From an uncultured Prevotella sp. (lineage in GTDB: Bacteria > Bacteroidota > Bacteroidia > Bacteroidales > Bacteroidaceae): 64,000 nucleotides of DNA. Location: contig CALCVP010000057.1 of the NCBI GenBank assembly GCA_937907705.1, positions 62,001-126,000 of the forward strand, written 5' to 3'. A model generated the notes under the pieces. The model was not told the DNA's origin, did not search any database, and was given only the letters and a program-made list of their open reading frames with translations. Position numbers and translations under genes: made by a program. Positions 17,855 to 27,814 of the stretch are shown one piece after another. How positions within the stretch are numbered: position 1 is the stretch's first letter; each line of letters starts with the position of its first letter.

Positions 17855-18460
17855 ATGATTGAATATATAAAAGGTGAGTTGGCCGAGCTCAATCCTACTT
17901 ATGCCGTAATAGATACCGGTGGCGTGGGCTATGGACTCAACATTACTTTAAACACTTTCAGTGCCATACAAGGCAAAAGCCAAGCAAAACTATACGTATT
18001 TGAAAGCATCAGAGAAGATGCCCACTTGCTCTTTGGCTTTTCTACCAAGCAAGAGCGCGAGATGTTTCTGCTTCTCATTACCGTATCTGGGGTAGGAGCC
18101 AACACGGCACGCATGATACTCTCTGAACTATCGCCTGCCGAGCTGTGCGATGTTATCTCATCGGGCAACGACAAGATGCTCAAGACCGTAAAGGGCATAG
18201 GGCTGAAGACGGCACAACGTATCATTGTAGATTTGAAAGACAAGATTGCAACCAGCGATATTGCCAATGAGCTGCCCACAGCAACAGGCAAACCTGCCGT
18301 AGCTATCAACAACGAGGTAAAAGACGAAGCCATGGGCGCACTCACCATGTTGGGCTTTGCTCCTGCACCTACCGCCAAGGTGGTAATGGCCATTTTGAAA
18401 GAGCAGCCCGACCTGCCCGTAGAGCAAGTGGTCAAGATGGCACTCAAGCAAATCAAGTAA
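17855..18460 (+). CDS. ruvA: Holliday junction DNA helicase subunit RuvA
   Basis: This 201-residue protein has the OB-fold N-terminus ([13 protein letters not shown]), two helix-hairpin-helix motifs (about 73-92, SGVGANTA, and 108-127, KGIGLKTA), and the C-terminal three-helix domain that contacts RuvB. RuvA binds four-way junctions and directs RuvB-driven branch migration. A weak AGGA lies just before the ATG. sprA follows after 140 bases; a ruvA-sprA neighbourhood is known from several Bacteroidota. Confidence 0.97.
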   Translation: MIEYIKGELAELNPTYAVIDTGGVGYGLNITLNTFSAIQGKSQAKLYVFESIREDAHLLFGFSTKQEREMFLLLITVSGVGANTARMILSELSPAELCDVISSGNDKMLKTVKGIGLKTAQRIIVDLKDKIATSDIANELPTATGKPAVAINNEVKDEAMGALTMLGFAPAPTAKVVMAILKEQPDLPVEQVVKMALKQIK

Positions 18461-18600
18461 TCTGACATGCGACAGTTGCCACACAACAGGCAACACACAC
18501 GCATCAACAAAAGTCTGCTGAGCCAAGCGCAAGGCTGCAACATACCCTATCAGGTAGAAGCAATCTACCATAAAAGCAATATATAACCCTACGTAGCATA

Positions 18601-21600
18601 GTGATAAGAAAGCACATATACAGCATATTGTTGGCACTGTTTGCCCTTAGCATGGCAAGCTATGCCCTCACTGTGCCCTATCTGCAAGATAACCGCACCA
18701 GACGAACAACGCAACCTGCACCAAAGCGAGACAGCAAAGACGACAAAAAAGACAACAGCAAAAAGCCTGTTGCACCCATGGAGGCTCTCGTCATTGCCGA
18801 TGATGACAGTATTCCAGACTCGCTCCTGCACCCAAGGTGGAAGATTCAACCCATCATACCCATTACACAAGACGACCTGCACAAGAATGCCGCTGACCTC
18901 AGTCTGCCAGAGAATATCAAGCAAGATGTGGTCTACAACGATACACTCAACCGGTATTATATAGGCTCCAAAATGGGCGACAGCTATCTGGCCACGCCTA
19001 TTGCCATGACACCTGAGGAGTACAGGAAATGGAGCGAGAAGCAAGAGATGAACCGCTTCTTCCGCAGCAAGAATGATGAGATAGTGAAGGAGAAAGGCAA
19101 AGACAAATTCTCTTTTTCTGACATGCACTTCGACTTGGGACCAGCCGAGAAGATTTTCGGTCCTGGCGGCGTAAGAATCAAGACACAGGGTACTGCCGAA
19201 CTGAAGTTTGGAGCCACCATGAAGAATATAGACAACCCTTCGTTGCCTATCAGAAACCGGAAGACTACTACCATGAACTTTGACGAGAAGATAAACATGA
19301 GCGTCAATGGCAAGGTGGGCGACAAGGTAAACATGAACCTTAACTATAATACTGATGCCACTTTCGATTTCGATTCGCAAAATCTGAAGCTGAAATACGA
19401 CGGTAAGGAAGATGAGATTATCAAGCTGGTAGAAGCCGGCAACGTGTCGTTTCCCAGCAATTCATCGTTGGTAAAAGGTGCATCTTCGCTCTTCGGCGTG
19501 CGCACCGACATGCAGTTTGGCAAGCTCAAGCTACAAACTGTTATCTCACAGAAGAAATCATCCAGCAAGAGTGTATCGTCCAAAGGTGGCGTACAGCTTA
19601 CGCCATTTGAGTTTGACGCCTCCAACTATGAGGAAAACAGACACTTCTTTCTCTCCCACTTCTTCCGCGACAAGTATGATGCCGCCATGAAGACGCTGCC
19701 AAACATTACCACCGGCATCACTATCAACCGTGTAGAGATATGGGTTACCAACAAAACCGGTACCACAACCAATACACGTAACATAGTGGCACTGACTGAC
19801 TTGGGAGAAAACTCAAAGGTAAGCAACCGGCAATGGGGCGTTACAGGACAGCCTGTGCCCTCCAACTCTGCCAACACTGAGTATTCCACTATGGTCAACT
19901 CGTATGCTACCGCACGCGATATTGACCAGACATCTACCGTGTTGGACGGCATACCTAACTTTACCGGAGGCACTGACTATGAGAAACTGGAAAGTGCCCG
20001 ACTGCTCAACTCTTCAGAATATACCGTCAACAAGGCCTTAGGCTATGTGTCGCTGAAAACTACGCTGCAAACAGATCAGGTATTAGCGGTGGCATACGAA
20101 TACACCTACGGTGGCAATACCTATCAAGTGGGTGAGTTTGCCTCCGACATTCAAGACGTGAAACAGGCGCTCTTTGTGAAAGCACTCAAGAATACCAGCA
20201 ACAATCCAAAGCAAGGCAACTGGAACTTGATGATGAAAAACGTCTACTACTTGGCCTCATCTGTTGAAAAAGACAAGTTCCGCTTAGACGTAAAATACCA
20301 AAGCGACACCACAGGTGTGTACCTTTCGTATATACCTGAACAGCAAGTGAAAGACCAAACACTCATCAAGCTGCTCGGAGCCGACCGATTGGACAATAAC
20401 AACAAAGCACACAGCAACGGCTACTTTGACTATGTAGAAGGCTATACGATAAGTAACGGCCGCGTATTCTTTCCTGAGGCTGAGCCATTTGGCCGCTACA
20501 TGTACAATGCACTGACCGCTAAAGGTGTGTCGCCGGAGATTGCCGGCAAGTACAGCTTTACCGAATTGTACGACTCTACCAAGACCATTGCCAAACAGAT
20601 AGCCGAGAAAGACAAGTACCAGATAGTGGGACAATACCGCGGCACATCAGCCAACGTCATTTCATTAGGCGCCTACAATGTGCCGCAAGGGTCTGTGGTG
20701 GTTACGGCAGGTGGCGTAACACTGACCGAAGGGTCTGATTACAGCGTAGACTATTCGGCTGGAGAAGTTACCATTCTGAACCAAAGCATCATAGATGCGG
20801 GCACATCTGTCAACGTATCGCTTGAAAGCAATACGGACTATGCACAGCAGCGAAAGACCATGGTGGGACTTAACTGGGAATACAACTTTACCAAGAATTT
20901 CCAGTTGAGCGGTACCTTCCAGCATCTTTCCGAACAAGCGTTGACCACCAAGGTCAACATGGGTTCAGAACCGCTGAACAACACCCTTTGGGGATTGAAC
21001 ATCAACTGGAAGAAAGAGAGCCAATGGCTGACCAACATGCTCGACAAGCTACCCTTCCTGCACTGCACACAACCCTCACAAATATCGTTTACAGGAGAAT
21101 TTGCACAACTTATAGCGGGACAAGCCAGTGGCGTGCAGGACAATGCATCGTATCTTGACGACTTTGAAAACACCAAGAGCACTATTGATGTGTCTTCACC
21201 CACGTCGTGGGTGCTGTCAAGTGTACCTACCATGTTTCCTGAGAGCAAAGACAAGACAACCCTGCAAAGTGGCTACAACCGTGCTCTGCTGGCATGGTAC
21301 AATATAGACCCGCTCTTTACCCGACGCAGCTCGTCGCTCACTCCATCGCACATCAAGGGCGACCTCAACCAACTGAGCAACTACTATGTAAGAGAGGTGT
21401 ACACCAATGAGCTGTTCCCAAAGCGCGTAACATCTGCTTATGCCGGTGCTACATCAACCCTGCCTATCCTCAACTTGGCGTTCTACCCTTCTGAGCGCGG
21501 TCCCTACAACTTCAATGCCAACCTCAACTATGACGGTACACTGAAAAATCCTGAGACCCACTGGGGCGGTATGATGAGAAAGCTGGACACCAGCGACTTT

Positions 21601-24600
21601 GAAACAGCCAACATCGAATACATAGAGTTTTGGCTGCTCGACCCCTTTATCTATTCCAACGAGCAGGAAAACGCTAACCAGTACGGTGGCGACTTCTACA
21701 TCAACTTGGGCGAAGTGAGCGAAGATGTATTGCGAGACGGCAAGAAATTCTATGAAAGCGGTATGCCTGTAGACGGGTCCAACAACTTTACCACCACTCA
21801 ATGGGGAAAGATTCCTACACAGGCTACTGTAACCTATGCCTTTGCTACCACCAGCGGCTCACGCGCATTGCAGGATGTGGGCTACAACGGTTTGACCGAT
21901 GCCGAAGAACAGACCTTCGGACCTTATCAAGACTATTTGACAGCCGTGGCAGGAATCGTATCGCCAGAGGTGCTTGATTCTATCAAGAACGACCCTGCCA
22001 ACGATGACTACCACTACTTCCGTGGCTCTGACTTTGACCGCATACAGGCGCCTATCCTTCAGCGATACAAGCGCATCAACAATCCACAAGGCAACTCGCC
22101 AGACAGCGACAGCCGTACTGAAAGCTACGACACATCATACAAGACAACGCCTGATGTGGAAGACATCAACCAAGACTATACCCTCAACGAGTATGAAAAA
22201 TATTATCAATACCACATCAGTATACGTCCTGAAGACTTAGTGGTAGGTAAAAACTTTATCGTAGACAAACGCGAAACTGCCCCTGGCTTGCGCAACGGCA
22301 CTACGGGACACGCCACCTGGTACCAGTTCCGTATACCTGTAGATGACTATGAAAGCCGTGTGGGAGGCATCAGCGACTTTACATCTATCCGCTTCATGCG
22401 CATGTTCCTGACCAACTTCAAGATGCCTGTGGTGATGCGCTTTGCCACACTTGACCTGGTACGCGGTGAATGGCGTGTATATGAACAGTCGCTCAACAAC
22501 AATGCCAACGAGAGTGGACGCATGTCTGTCAGTGCTGTCAGTCTGGAAGAAAACAGCGACAAGACACCTGTCAACTATGTATTGCCTCCAGGCATACGCC
22601 GCGGACAAGACCCCACACAGCCTCAACTCACGGAGGACAACGAGCAAGCCCTTGATATCATGGTAACCAACCTGTCTAACGGTGAAGCAAAAGCTGTGTA
22701 CAAGAACACAACTCTCGACATCAGACAGTACAAGAGGCTACAGATGTTTGTGCATGCCAATGCACTGGAGCAGAACTCTACCAATCTTACAGACAATCAA
22801 CTGGCTGTGTTTGTGAGGTTGGGCAGCGACTATAAAAACAACTATTACGAATATGAAATACCACTGAAACTTACTGAGCCTGGTACCAAATACAACTATC
22901 TGTCGGAAGCAGACCGCCGGTTGGTATGGCCTGAAGACAACCAGCTGAATGTGCCCCTGAGCCTGTTTACCACCCTGAAAAAAGAGCGCAACAAGGCTAA
23001 AGCGCAAGGCTTGGCATCGTACAACATGCCATACGTGTCTTACGACAGCGACAAACCCAATAACAAGATTACCATTATGGGCAATCCTACATTGGGCGAG
23101 ATAAAGACCATGATTATCGGTGTACGCAACTTGTCGGGCGAAATCAAATCGGGCGAGGTCTGGGTCAATGAGCTACGACTGAAAGAGTACAACAACAAGG
23201 GCGGATGGGCAGCGCAAGGAGCTCTGAACCTGCAACTCTCAGACGTAGGTACAGTCAATGCAACGGGCAAAATCGTTACAGATGGCTTCGGAGGCATAGA
23301 AGACGGCGTGTCGCAACGGGCGCAAGACAACTTCAAGACATACAGCGTAACCGCCAATGTGGAGTTAGGCAAGTTCTTCCCCGATAAAGCCAAGGTATCG
23401 GCACCACTCTACTACTCTGTAACCAAAGAGGAAACCAAACCCAAATACAACCCTCTTGACACAGATATGGAGCTTGACGATGCACTGGATGCAACAGGAA
23501 GCCGCCACGAACGCGACTCATTGGAGAGTATAGCGATTACAAAGACAACCAATACCAACTTCTCGCTGTCTAATGTCAGAGTAGGCATACAGACCAAAAG
23601 ACATCCTATGCCATATGACCCTGCCAACTTCTCCGTATCTTACAGCCACAGTCATCGCAACACGACGGGCGAGACAACTGTGTTTGAGAATGAAGACAAC
23701 TGGCGAGGGGCTTTCAGCTATACCTATACACCAGTGTACAAACCGTTCGAACCATTCAAAAAGATGATAAAAAGTCGCAGCAAATGGTTTGATATAGCCA
23801 AACGCTTCGGCATCAACTGGCTACCGCAAAACATCTCGTTCAATACAGAAATGCTGCGCAATTACTATGAATTGCAAGAACGAGACATGGAGAGCACCGA
23901 GAACAGTCAGTTGCCGATGACCTTCAGTGAACAGTTCTTGTGGAACAGGGAATTCTCTATACGTTGGGACTTGACACGCAATCTGCACATGAGCTTCAAC
24001 AGTGCCACCCATGCGCAAATAGAAGAGCCCTACACACCAGTGAACAAAGACCTCTATCCAGACCAGTACTCGGCTTGGAAAGACTCTATATGGACCAGCA
24101 TCAAGCACATGGGAACACCACTGGACTACAACCAGACATTTACGGCATCGTATCAATTGCCACTCAACTTGATTCCTATATTCGATTGGATCAACGCTGA
24201 TGCCAACTACAATGCTACCTATACTTGGACACGAGGCACCGAGATGGAAGACGGGACATCGCTGGGTAACGTGATTTCAATGAACCGCTCGCTCAATGTC
24301 AACACGGCATTTAATTTGGAAAGGCTCTACAACCATGTGCCATTCTTGAAGAAAGCCAATGAACGGTTCAACCGTTCGGGGGGCTCATCGCGGCGCTCCA
24401 ACATGCTTAACACCAACATGCGCCGGGGAGCATTGGACCAACTGGCCAACAAGCGCAACGCCCAAAAAGAGAAAGAACCGGGAAAGAACAATGTGCTGAA
24501 AACAAACAAAAAGAACTTTGAGAAAGAAGTTACGCTGCGACCTGACACATTCATCACCGTGTCGCATGGCCGCAACAACAAGAAGCTCATTGTTACAGCC

Positions 24601-26232
24601 AAGACAAAAGAAGGTAAAGCTGTAAAAGTAAAATATAAAGCGATTGACAACAACAAGATTAAAGTGTATTCAACACTCGATACCACCATCACCTTGAAGC
24701 TTACCGTAGAGGCCAAGCCCAAACCCGATGACCAAAAGTGGTATAAAACTGCACAAGTGATAGCCCGTGGATTAATGATGGTTCGCAGCCTCAACCTGTC
24801 TTATCGCAACCAATACAGCATGTCGGTGCCAGGCTTTTTGCCAAATATAGGAAATATGTTCGGACAGAGAAGTGGTGATATACTGTCGCCAGGACTCGAC
24901 TTTGCCTTTGGACTGGTAGGCGATGACTACATCAACAAGAGTGCGGAACGTGGCTGGTTGCTCATGGCAGACAGCGTTTCTACACCTGCCAACACCAGTC
25001 TTACAGAGGATGTGCAGCTAAGAATGACCTTAGAACCTGTCAAGAACCTTAAAATTGACCTCAACGCAAGCCGAACTGAAACTAAGGCACGCAGCATACA
25101 ATACATGTATCAGGGCATGCCTACCACACAAAGTGGTACACTGACCATGACAACACTTAGCTTAGGCAGTGCATTTGAGGGCACAGGCAATGCCAACAAT
25201 GGTTATCATTCAGCCACATTCGACAAGTTCTGCAACTCACTCGAAACTTTCCGCAACAGAGTGGAAGCCCAATATGCCAACGCCACCTACCCCGAAGGCA
25301 CAACGCTGGCAGGCAAACCGTTTGACGCTAACAACGGAAGCATCAGCAAATACAGTTCGGATGTGATGATACCAGCCTTCTTGTCTGCTTATACCAGCAT
25401 GGGAGGACACTCGCTGAGCATATTCCCTGCCCTGTCAAAGATGCTGCCCAACTGGAGTATAAAATACAGTGGACTGGGTAATCTGCCTTGGTTTAAAGAC
25501 GTGTTCAAAAGCGTGAACTTGAACCATGCTTACAAGAGCATTTATGCTGTGGGCTCATACAGCTCATACAGCACCTATATGGAATACATGAATGGACTGG
25601 GATTTGTTACTGATGCAACCACAGGTAACCCCGTACCAAGCTCTATGTATAATGTAAGTACGGTAAGTATCAACGAGGCATTTTCGCCACTGTTAGGCAT
25701 AGACCTTACCTTCCAGAACAATCTGACCTGCAAACTGGAGTATCGCACCACACGTGTGTTGAGCTTGAGCATGACAAGTATACAGATAAGCGAAGCCAGC
25801 AGCCACGATTGGGTAGTAGGCATGGGCTATAAGATTAACGACTTCAAATTGTTTGGAGGCAGCAGACGCCGCACCGTAAAGCAAAAAAACAAGAAAGGAA
25901 ACGGCAATAACAACACGCAGCAAGTCAGCAGTCAAAGCAGCAGTTCAAGAACACGTGGCAGCAGCTTCAACTCTGATTTGAACCTGCGCCTTGACCTGTC
26001 GCTGCGCAAACAGGCCTCTATTGTAAGAGATATTGCCTCGATGACCAGTTCTGCCAGCAGTGGCAATACAGCCTTTAAACTGTCCTTCTCTGCCGACTAT
26101 ACCCTGTCAAGATTGCTCACCATGAGCTTCTACTACGACAGGCAGACCAATACACCACTGTTGTCAAGCAGCAGTTATCCTACCACGACGCAAGACTTTG
26201 GCCTGAGCTTGAAGTTCTCGCTCACACGATAG
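18601..26232 (+). CDS. sprA: SprA/Sov, outer-membrane translocon of the type IX secretion system
   Basis: This 2543-residue protein matches SprA (Sov in Porphyromonas), the very large beta-barrel that exports T9SS cargo across the outer membrane. A signal peptide covers about residues 1-23 (cleavage near SYALT). The rest is rich in aromatic, Asn, Ser and Thr residues in alternating beta patterns typical of a giant barrel, with a basic Asn/Lys-rich insert near 1950-2000 and another near 2420-2445. Translation appears to start at GTG 18601, because no ATG lies between the upstream in-frame stop (18571) and the signal peptide. Length agrees with known SprA proteins (about 2400-2500). It shows that the organism has a T9SS; the other core genes are not in this window. 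Confidence 0.95.
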   Translation: MIRKHIYSILLALFALSMASYALTVPYLQDNRTRRTTQPAPKRDSKDDKKDNSKKPVAPMEALVIADDDSIPDSLLHPRWKIQPIIPITQDDLHKNAADLSLPENIKQDVVYNDTLNRYYIGSKMGDSYLATPIAMTPEEYRKWSEKQEMNRFFRSKNDEIVKEKGKDKFSFSDMHFDLGPAEKIFGPGGVRIKTQGTAELKFGATMKNIDNPSLPIRNRKTTTMNFDEKINMSVNGKVGDKVNMNLNYNTDATFDFDSQNLKLKYDGKEDEIIKLVEAGNVSFPSNSSLVKGASSLFGVRTDMQFGKLKLQTVISQKKSSSKSVSSKGGVQLTPFEFDASNYEENRHFFLSHFFRDKYDAAMKTLPNITTGITINRVEIWVTNKTGTTTNTRNIVALTDLGENSKVSNRQWGVTGQPVPSNSANTEYSTMVNSYATARDIDQTSTVLDGIPNFTGGTDYEKLESARLLNSSEYTVNKALGYVSLKTTLQTDQVLAVAYEYTYGGNTYQVGEFASDIQDVKQALFVKALKNTSNNPKQGNWNLMMKNVYYLASSVEKDKFRLDVKYQSDTTGVYLSYIPEQQVKDQTLIKLLGADRLDNNNKAHSNGYFDYVEGYTISNGRVFFPEAEPFGRYMYNALTAKGVSPEIAGKYSFTELYDSTKTIAKQIAEKDKYQIVGQYRGTSANVISLGAYNVPQGSVVVTAGGVTLTEGSDYSVDYSAGEVTILNQSIIDAGTSVNVSLESNTDYAQQRKTMVGLNWEYNFTKNFQLSGTFQHLSEQALTTKVNMGSEPLNNTLWGLNINWKKESQWLTNMLDKLPFLHCTQPSQISFTGEFAQLIAGQASGVQDNASYLDDFENTKSTIDVSSPTSWVLSSVPTMFPESKDKTTLQSGYNRALLAWYNIDPLFTRRSSSLTPSHIKGDLNQLSNYYVREVYTNELFPKRVTSAYAGATSTLPILNLAFYPSERGPYNFNANLNYDGTLKNPETHWGGMMRKLDTSDFETANIEYIEFWLLDPFIYSNEQENANQYGGDFYINLGEVSEDVLRDGKKFYESGMPVDGSNNFTTTQWGKIPTQATVTYAFATTSGSRALQDVGYNGLTDAEEQTFGPYQDYLTAVAGIVSPEVLDSIKNDPANDDYHYFRGSDFDRIQAPILQRYKRINNPQGNSPDSDSRTESYDTSYKTTPDVEDINQDYTLNEYEKYYQYHISIRPEDLVVGKNFIVDKRETAPGLRNGTTGHATWYQFRIPVDDYESRVGGISDFTSIRFMRMFLTNFKMPVVMRFATLDLVRGEWRVYEQSLNNNANESGRMSVSAVSLEENSDKTPVNYVLPPGIRRGQDPTQPQLTEDNEQALDIMVTNLSNGEAKAVYKNTTLDIRQYKRLQMFVHANALEQNSTNLTDNQLAVFVRLGSDYKNNYYEYEIPLKLTEPGTKYNYLSEADRRLVWPEDNQLNVPLSLFTTLKKERNKAKAQGLASYNMPYVSYDSDKPNNKITIMGNPTLGEIKTMIIGVRNLSGEIKSGEVWVNELRLKEYNNKGGWAAQGALNLQLSDVGTVNATGKIVTDGFGGIEDGVSQRAQDNFKTYSVTANVELGKFFPDKAKVSAPLYYSVTKEETKPKYNPLDTDMELDDALDATGSRHERDSLESIAITKTTNTNFSLSNVRVGIQTKRHPMPYDPANFSVSYSHSHRNTTGETTVFENEDNWRGAFSYTYTPVYKPFEPFKKMIKSRSKWFDIAKRFGINWLPQNISFNTEMLRNYYELQERDMESTENSQLPMTFSEQFLWNREFSIRWDLTRNLHMSFNSATHAQIEEPYTPVNKDLYPDQYSAWKDSIWTSIKHMGTPLDYNQTFTASYQLPLNLIPIFDWINADANYNATYTWTRGTEMEDGTSLGNVISMNRSLNVNTAFNLERLYNHVPFLKKANERFNRSGGSSRRSNMLNTNMRRGALDQLANKRNAQKEKEPGKNNVLKTNKKNFEKEVTLRPDTFITVSHGRNNKKLIVTAKTKEGKAVKVKYKAIDNNKIKVYSTLDTTITLKLTVEAKPKPDDQKWYKTAQVIARGLMMVRSLNLSYRNQYSMSVPGFLPNIGNMFGQRSGDILSPGLDFAFGLVGDDYINKSAERGWLLMADSVSTPANTSLTEDVQLRMTLEPVKNLKIDLNASRTETKARSIQYMYQGMPTTQSGTLTMTTLSLGSAFEGTGNANNGYHSATFDKFCNSLETFRNRVEAQYANATYPEGTTLAGKPFDANNGSISKYSSDVMIPAFLSAYTSMGGHSLSIFPALSKMLPNWSIKYSGLGNLPWFKDVFKSVNLNHAYKSIYAVGSYSSYSTYMEYMNGLGFVTDATTGNPVPSSMYNVSTVSINEAFSPLLGIDLTFQNNLTCKLEYRTTRVLSLSMTSIQISEASSHDWVVGMGYKINDFKLFGGSRRRTVKQKNKKGNGNNNTQQVSSQSSSSRTRGSSFNSDLNLRLDLSLRKQASIVRDIASMTSSASSGNTAFKLSFSADYTLSRLLTMSFYYDRQTNTPLLSSSSYPTTTQDFGLSLKFSLTR

Positions 26233-26274
26233 GAACGGTTGCTTCAATACACATTATTATATAATAGAACTACA

Positions 26275-27603
26275 ATGAAAGATATAAAGCAAATATTAGA
26301 GAAGTTAAAGATAGCTTCATTGAATGCAATGCAGAAGCAAACAGCAAAGGCTCTGCTGAATACAGACAAAGATATTGTGGTACTGTCTGCCACAGGAAGT
26401 GGTAAAACATTTGCCTACATGCTGCCTTTGGTGCAATTGTTGGATGAGAAATCAGACGAAGTACAAGCCGTTATCATAGTTCCTGGACGCGAATTGGCAT
26501 TGCAATCACATGAGGTATTCAAGAGCCTTGGCTGCGGACTGCGCTCTATGCCTTTGTATGGCGGTAGAGCAACAATGGATGAACACCGGCAAATAAGAAA
26601 CATTTTGCCACAAGTAATCTTTGTTACTCCTGGCAGATTGAATGACCATTTGGCGAAAGGGAATGTCAGCTCAGACCATATAAAATACTTGGTGATTGAT
26701 GAATTTGACAAATGTCTGCAAATGGGCTTCTTCAAAGAAATGAAAGATGCTGTGGACAATATGCCATTTATCAAGCGGCGTATTCTTTTGTCTGCCACAC
26801 AAGCAGAACAAATACCGTCCTTTGTTCATCTGTCAAATGCTCAATGTATCAACTGCCTAAAAGAAGAGCCAATACCAAACAAGATAAGTCTTTATAAAGT
26901 AGATAGCCCACAAAAAGATAAGCTTGACACGCTGGTAAAGCTTTTGTGCAGCTTTGGAGATGCCTCAACAATTGTGTTTCTCAATTATAGGGACAGCGTT
27001 GAGCGTGTAAGTTCTTATTTAGCAGATAAGGGATTTACAGTAAGTAGCTTTCACGGGGGACTGGATCAGCGACAACGCGAAAGTGCTATCTATAGATTTA
27101 GCAATGGTTCAGCCAATGTGCTGGTAAGCACCGACTTGGCTTCAAGAGGATTGGATATTCCGGATGTAGACAATATAATACATTATCATCTTCCAGTTGG
27201 CGAAGAAGAATTTGTACATCGAGTAGGACGTACTGGTCGTTGGAACGCATCAGGCAGAGCTTTCATATTGTTAGGACCAACAGAACACTTGCCGGAATAC
27301 ATCAAGCATACACCAGAAGTGTATACTATACCAGACGATTTGTCACAGCCAGCCTTGCCTAAAATGGTTACACTATATATTGGTAAAGGCAAAAAAGAAA
27401 AAATATCAAAAGGTGATATTGTAGGCTTTCTTTGCAAAACAGGTGGGATAACCAATGATAAAATCGGTAAAATTGACGTAAACGAACGGTATACTTATGT
27501 TGCCGTAAACCGTGATTGCTGGCAAAAAGTAATAAAAAACACAAGAGGTCAAAAACTGAAAGGCATAAAAACTATCGTAGAATTGGTAAGTGCTGAGCAA
27601 TGA
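26275..27603 (+). CDS. DEAD-box family RNA helicase, DbpA-like
   Basis: This 442-residue helicase has motif I SATGSGKT at 38-45, motif II reading DEFD rather than DEAD, motif III SAT and motif VI HRVGRTGR. The last 75 residues resemble the DbpA RNA-binding domain that targets 23S rRNA, so a role in ribosome assembly is likely. I start at ATG 26275; an in-frame TTG at 26239 would add 12 poor residues. It lies 42 bases after sprA, but its end is marked by a very strong bidirectional hairpin. It is more AT-rich than sprA. Confidence 0.9.
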   Translation: MKDIKQILEKLKIASLNAMQKQTAKALLNTDKDIVVLSATGSGKTFAYMLPLVQLLDEKSDEVQAVIIVPGRELALQSHEVFKSLGCGLRSMPLYGGRATMDEHRQIRNILPQVIFVTPGRLNDHLAKGNVSSDHIKYLVIDEFDKCLQMGFFKEMKDAVDNMPFIKRRILLSATQAEQIPSFVHLSNAQCINCLKEEPIPNKISLYKVDSPQKDKLDTLVKLLCSFGDASTIVFLNYRDSVERVSSYLADKGFTVSSFHGGLDQRQRESAIYRFSNGSANVLVSTDLASRGLDIPDVDNIIHYHLPVGEEEFVHRVGRTGRWNASGRAFILLGPTEHLPEYIKHTPEVYTIPDDLSQPALPKMVTLYIGKGKKEKISKGDIVGFLCKTGGITNDKIGKIDVNERYTYVAVNRDCWQKVIKNTRGQKLKGIKTIVELVSAEQ

Positions 27604-27713
27604 CTAATTGGTACTATAATGCGATAATGTATTTAAAGTAGGATAATAACGCAACCTATTCTATCACGAAGCAAGTCTCATGACCATTCTCCTTGCCAAG
27701 CAAAATCATGGTA

Positions 27714-27795
27714 TATTCAAGGCAAAAGAAGCAGAATAGCATCCAGTAGCAATTAATGTTGATTGAATGCTATTCTGCTTCTTTTGCCTTGAATA
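27714..27795. terminator. Bidirectional terminator, 29-base perfect hairpin
   Basis: A perfect 29-base stem (27714-27742 with 27767-27795) with a 24-base loop lies between the convergent helicase and nadB genes. It includes the AAGAAGCAG/CTGCTTCTT core seen in two other terminators of this window. The A-rich and T-rich parts of the stem could act in either direction. Confidence 0.75.
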
Positions 27796-27814
27796 CAATA
27801 AATCCCTGCCTCAG

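Noticed and set aside
18589..19380. 263-codon open frame on the minus strand at the sprA start
   Set aside because: It is antisense to the conserved SprA N-terminus and shows no recognisable domain.
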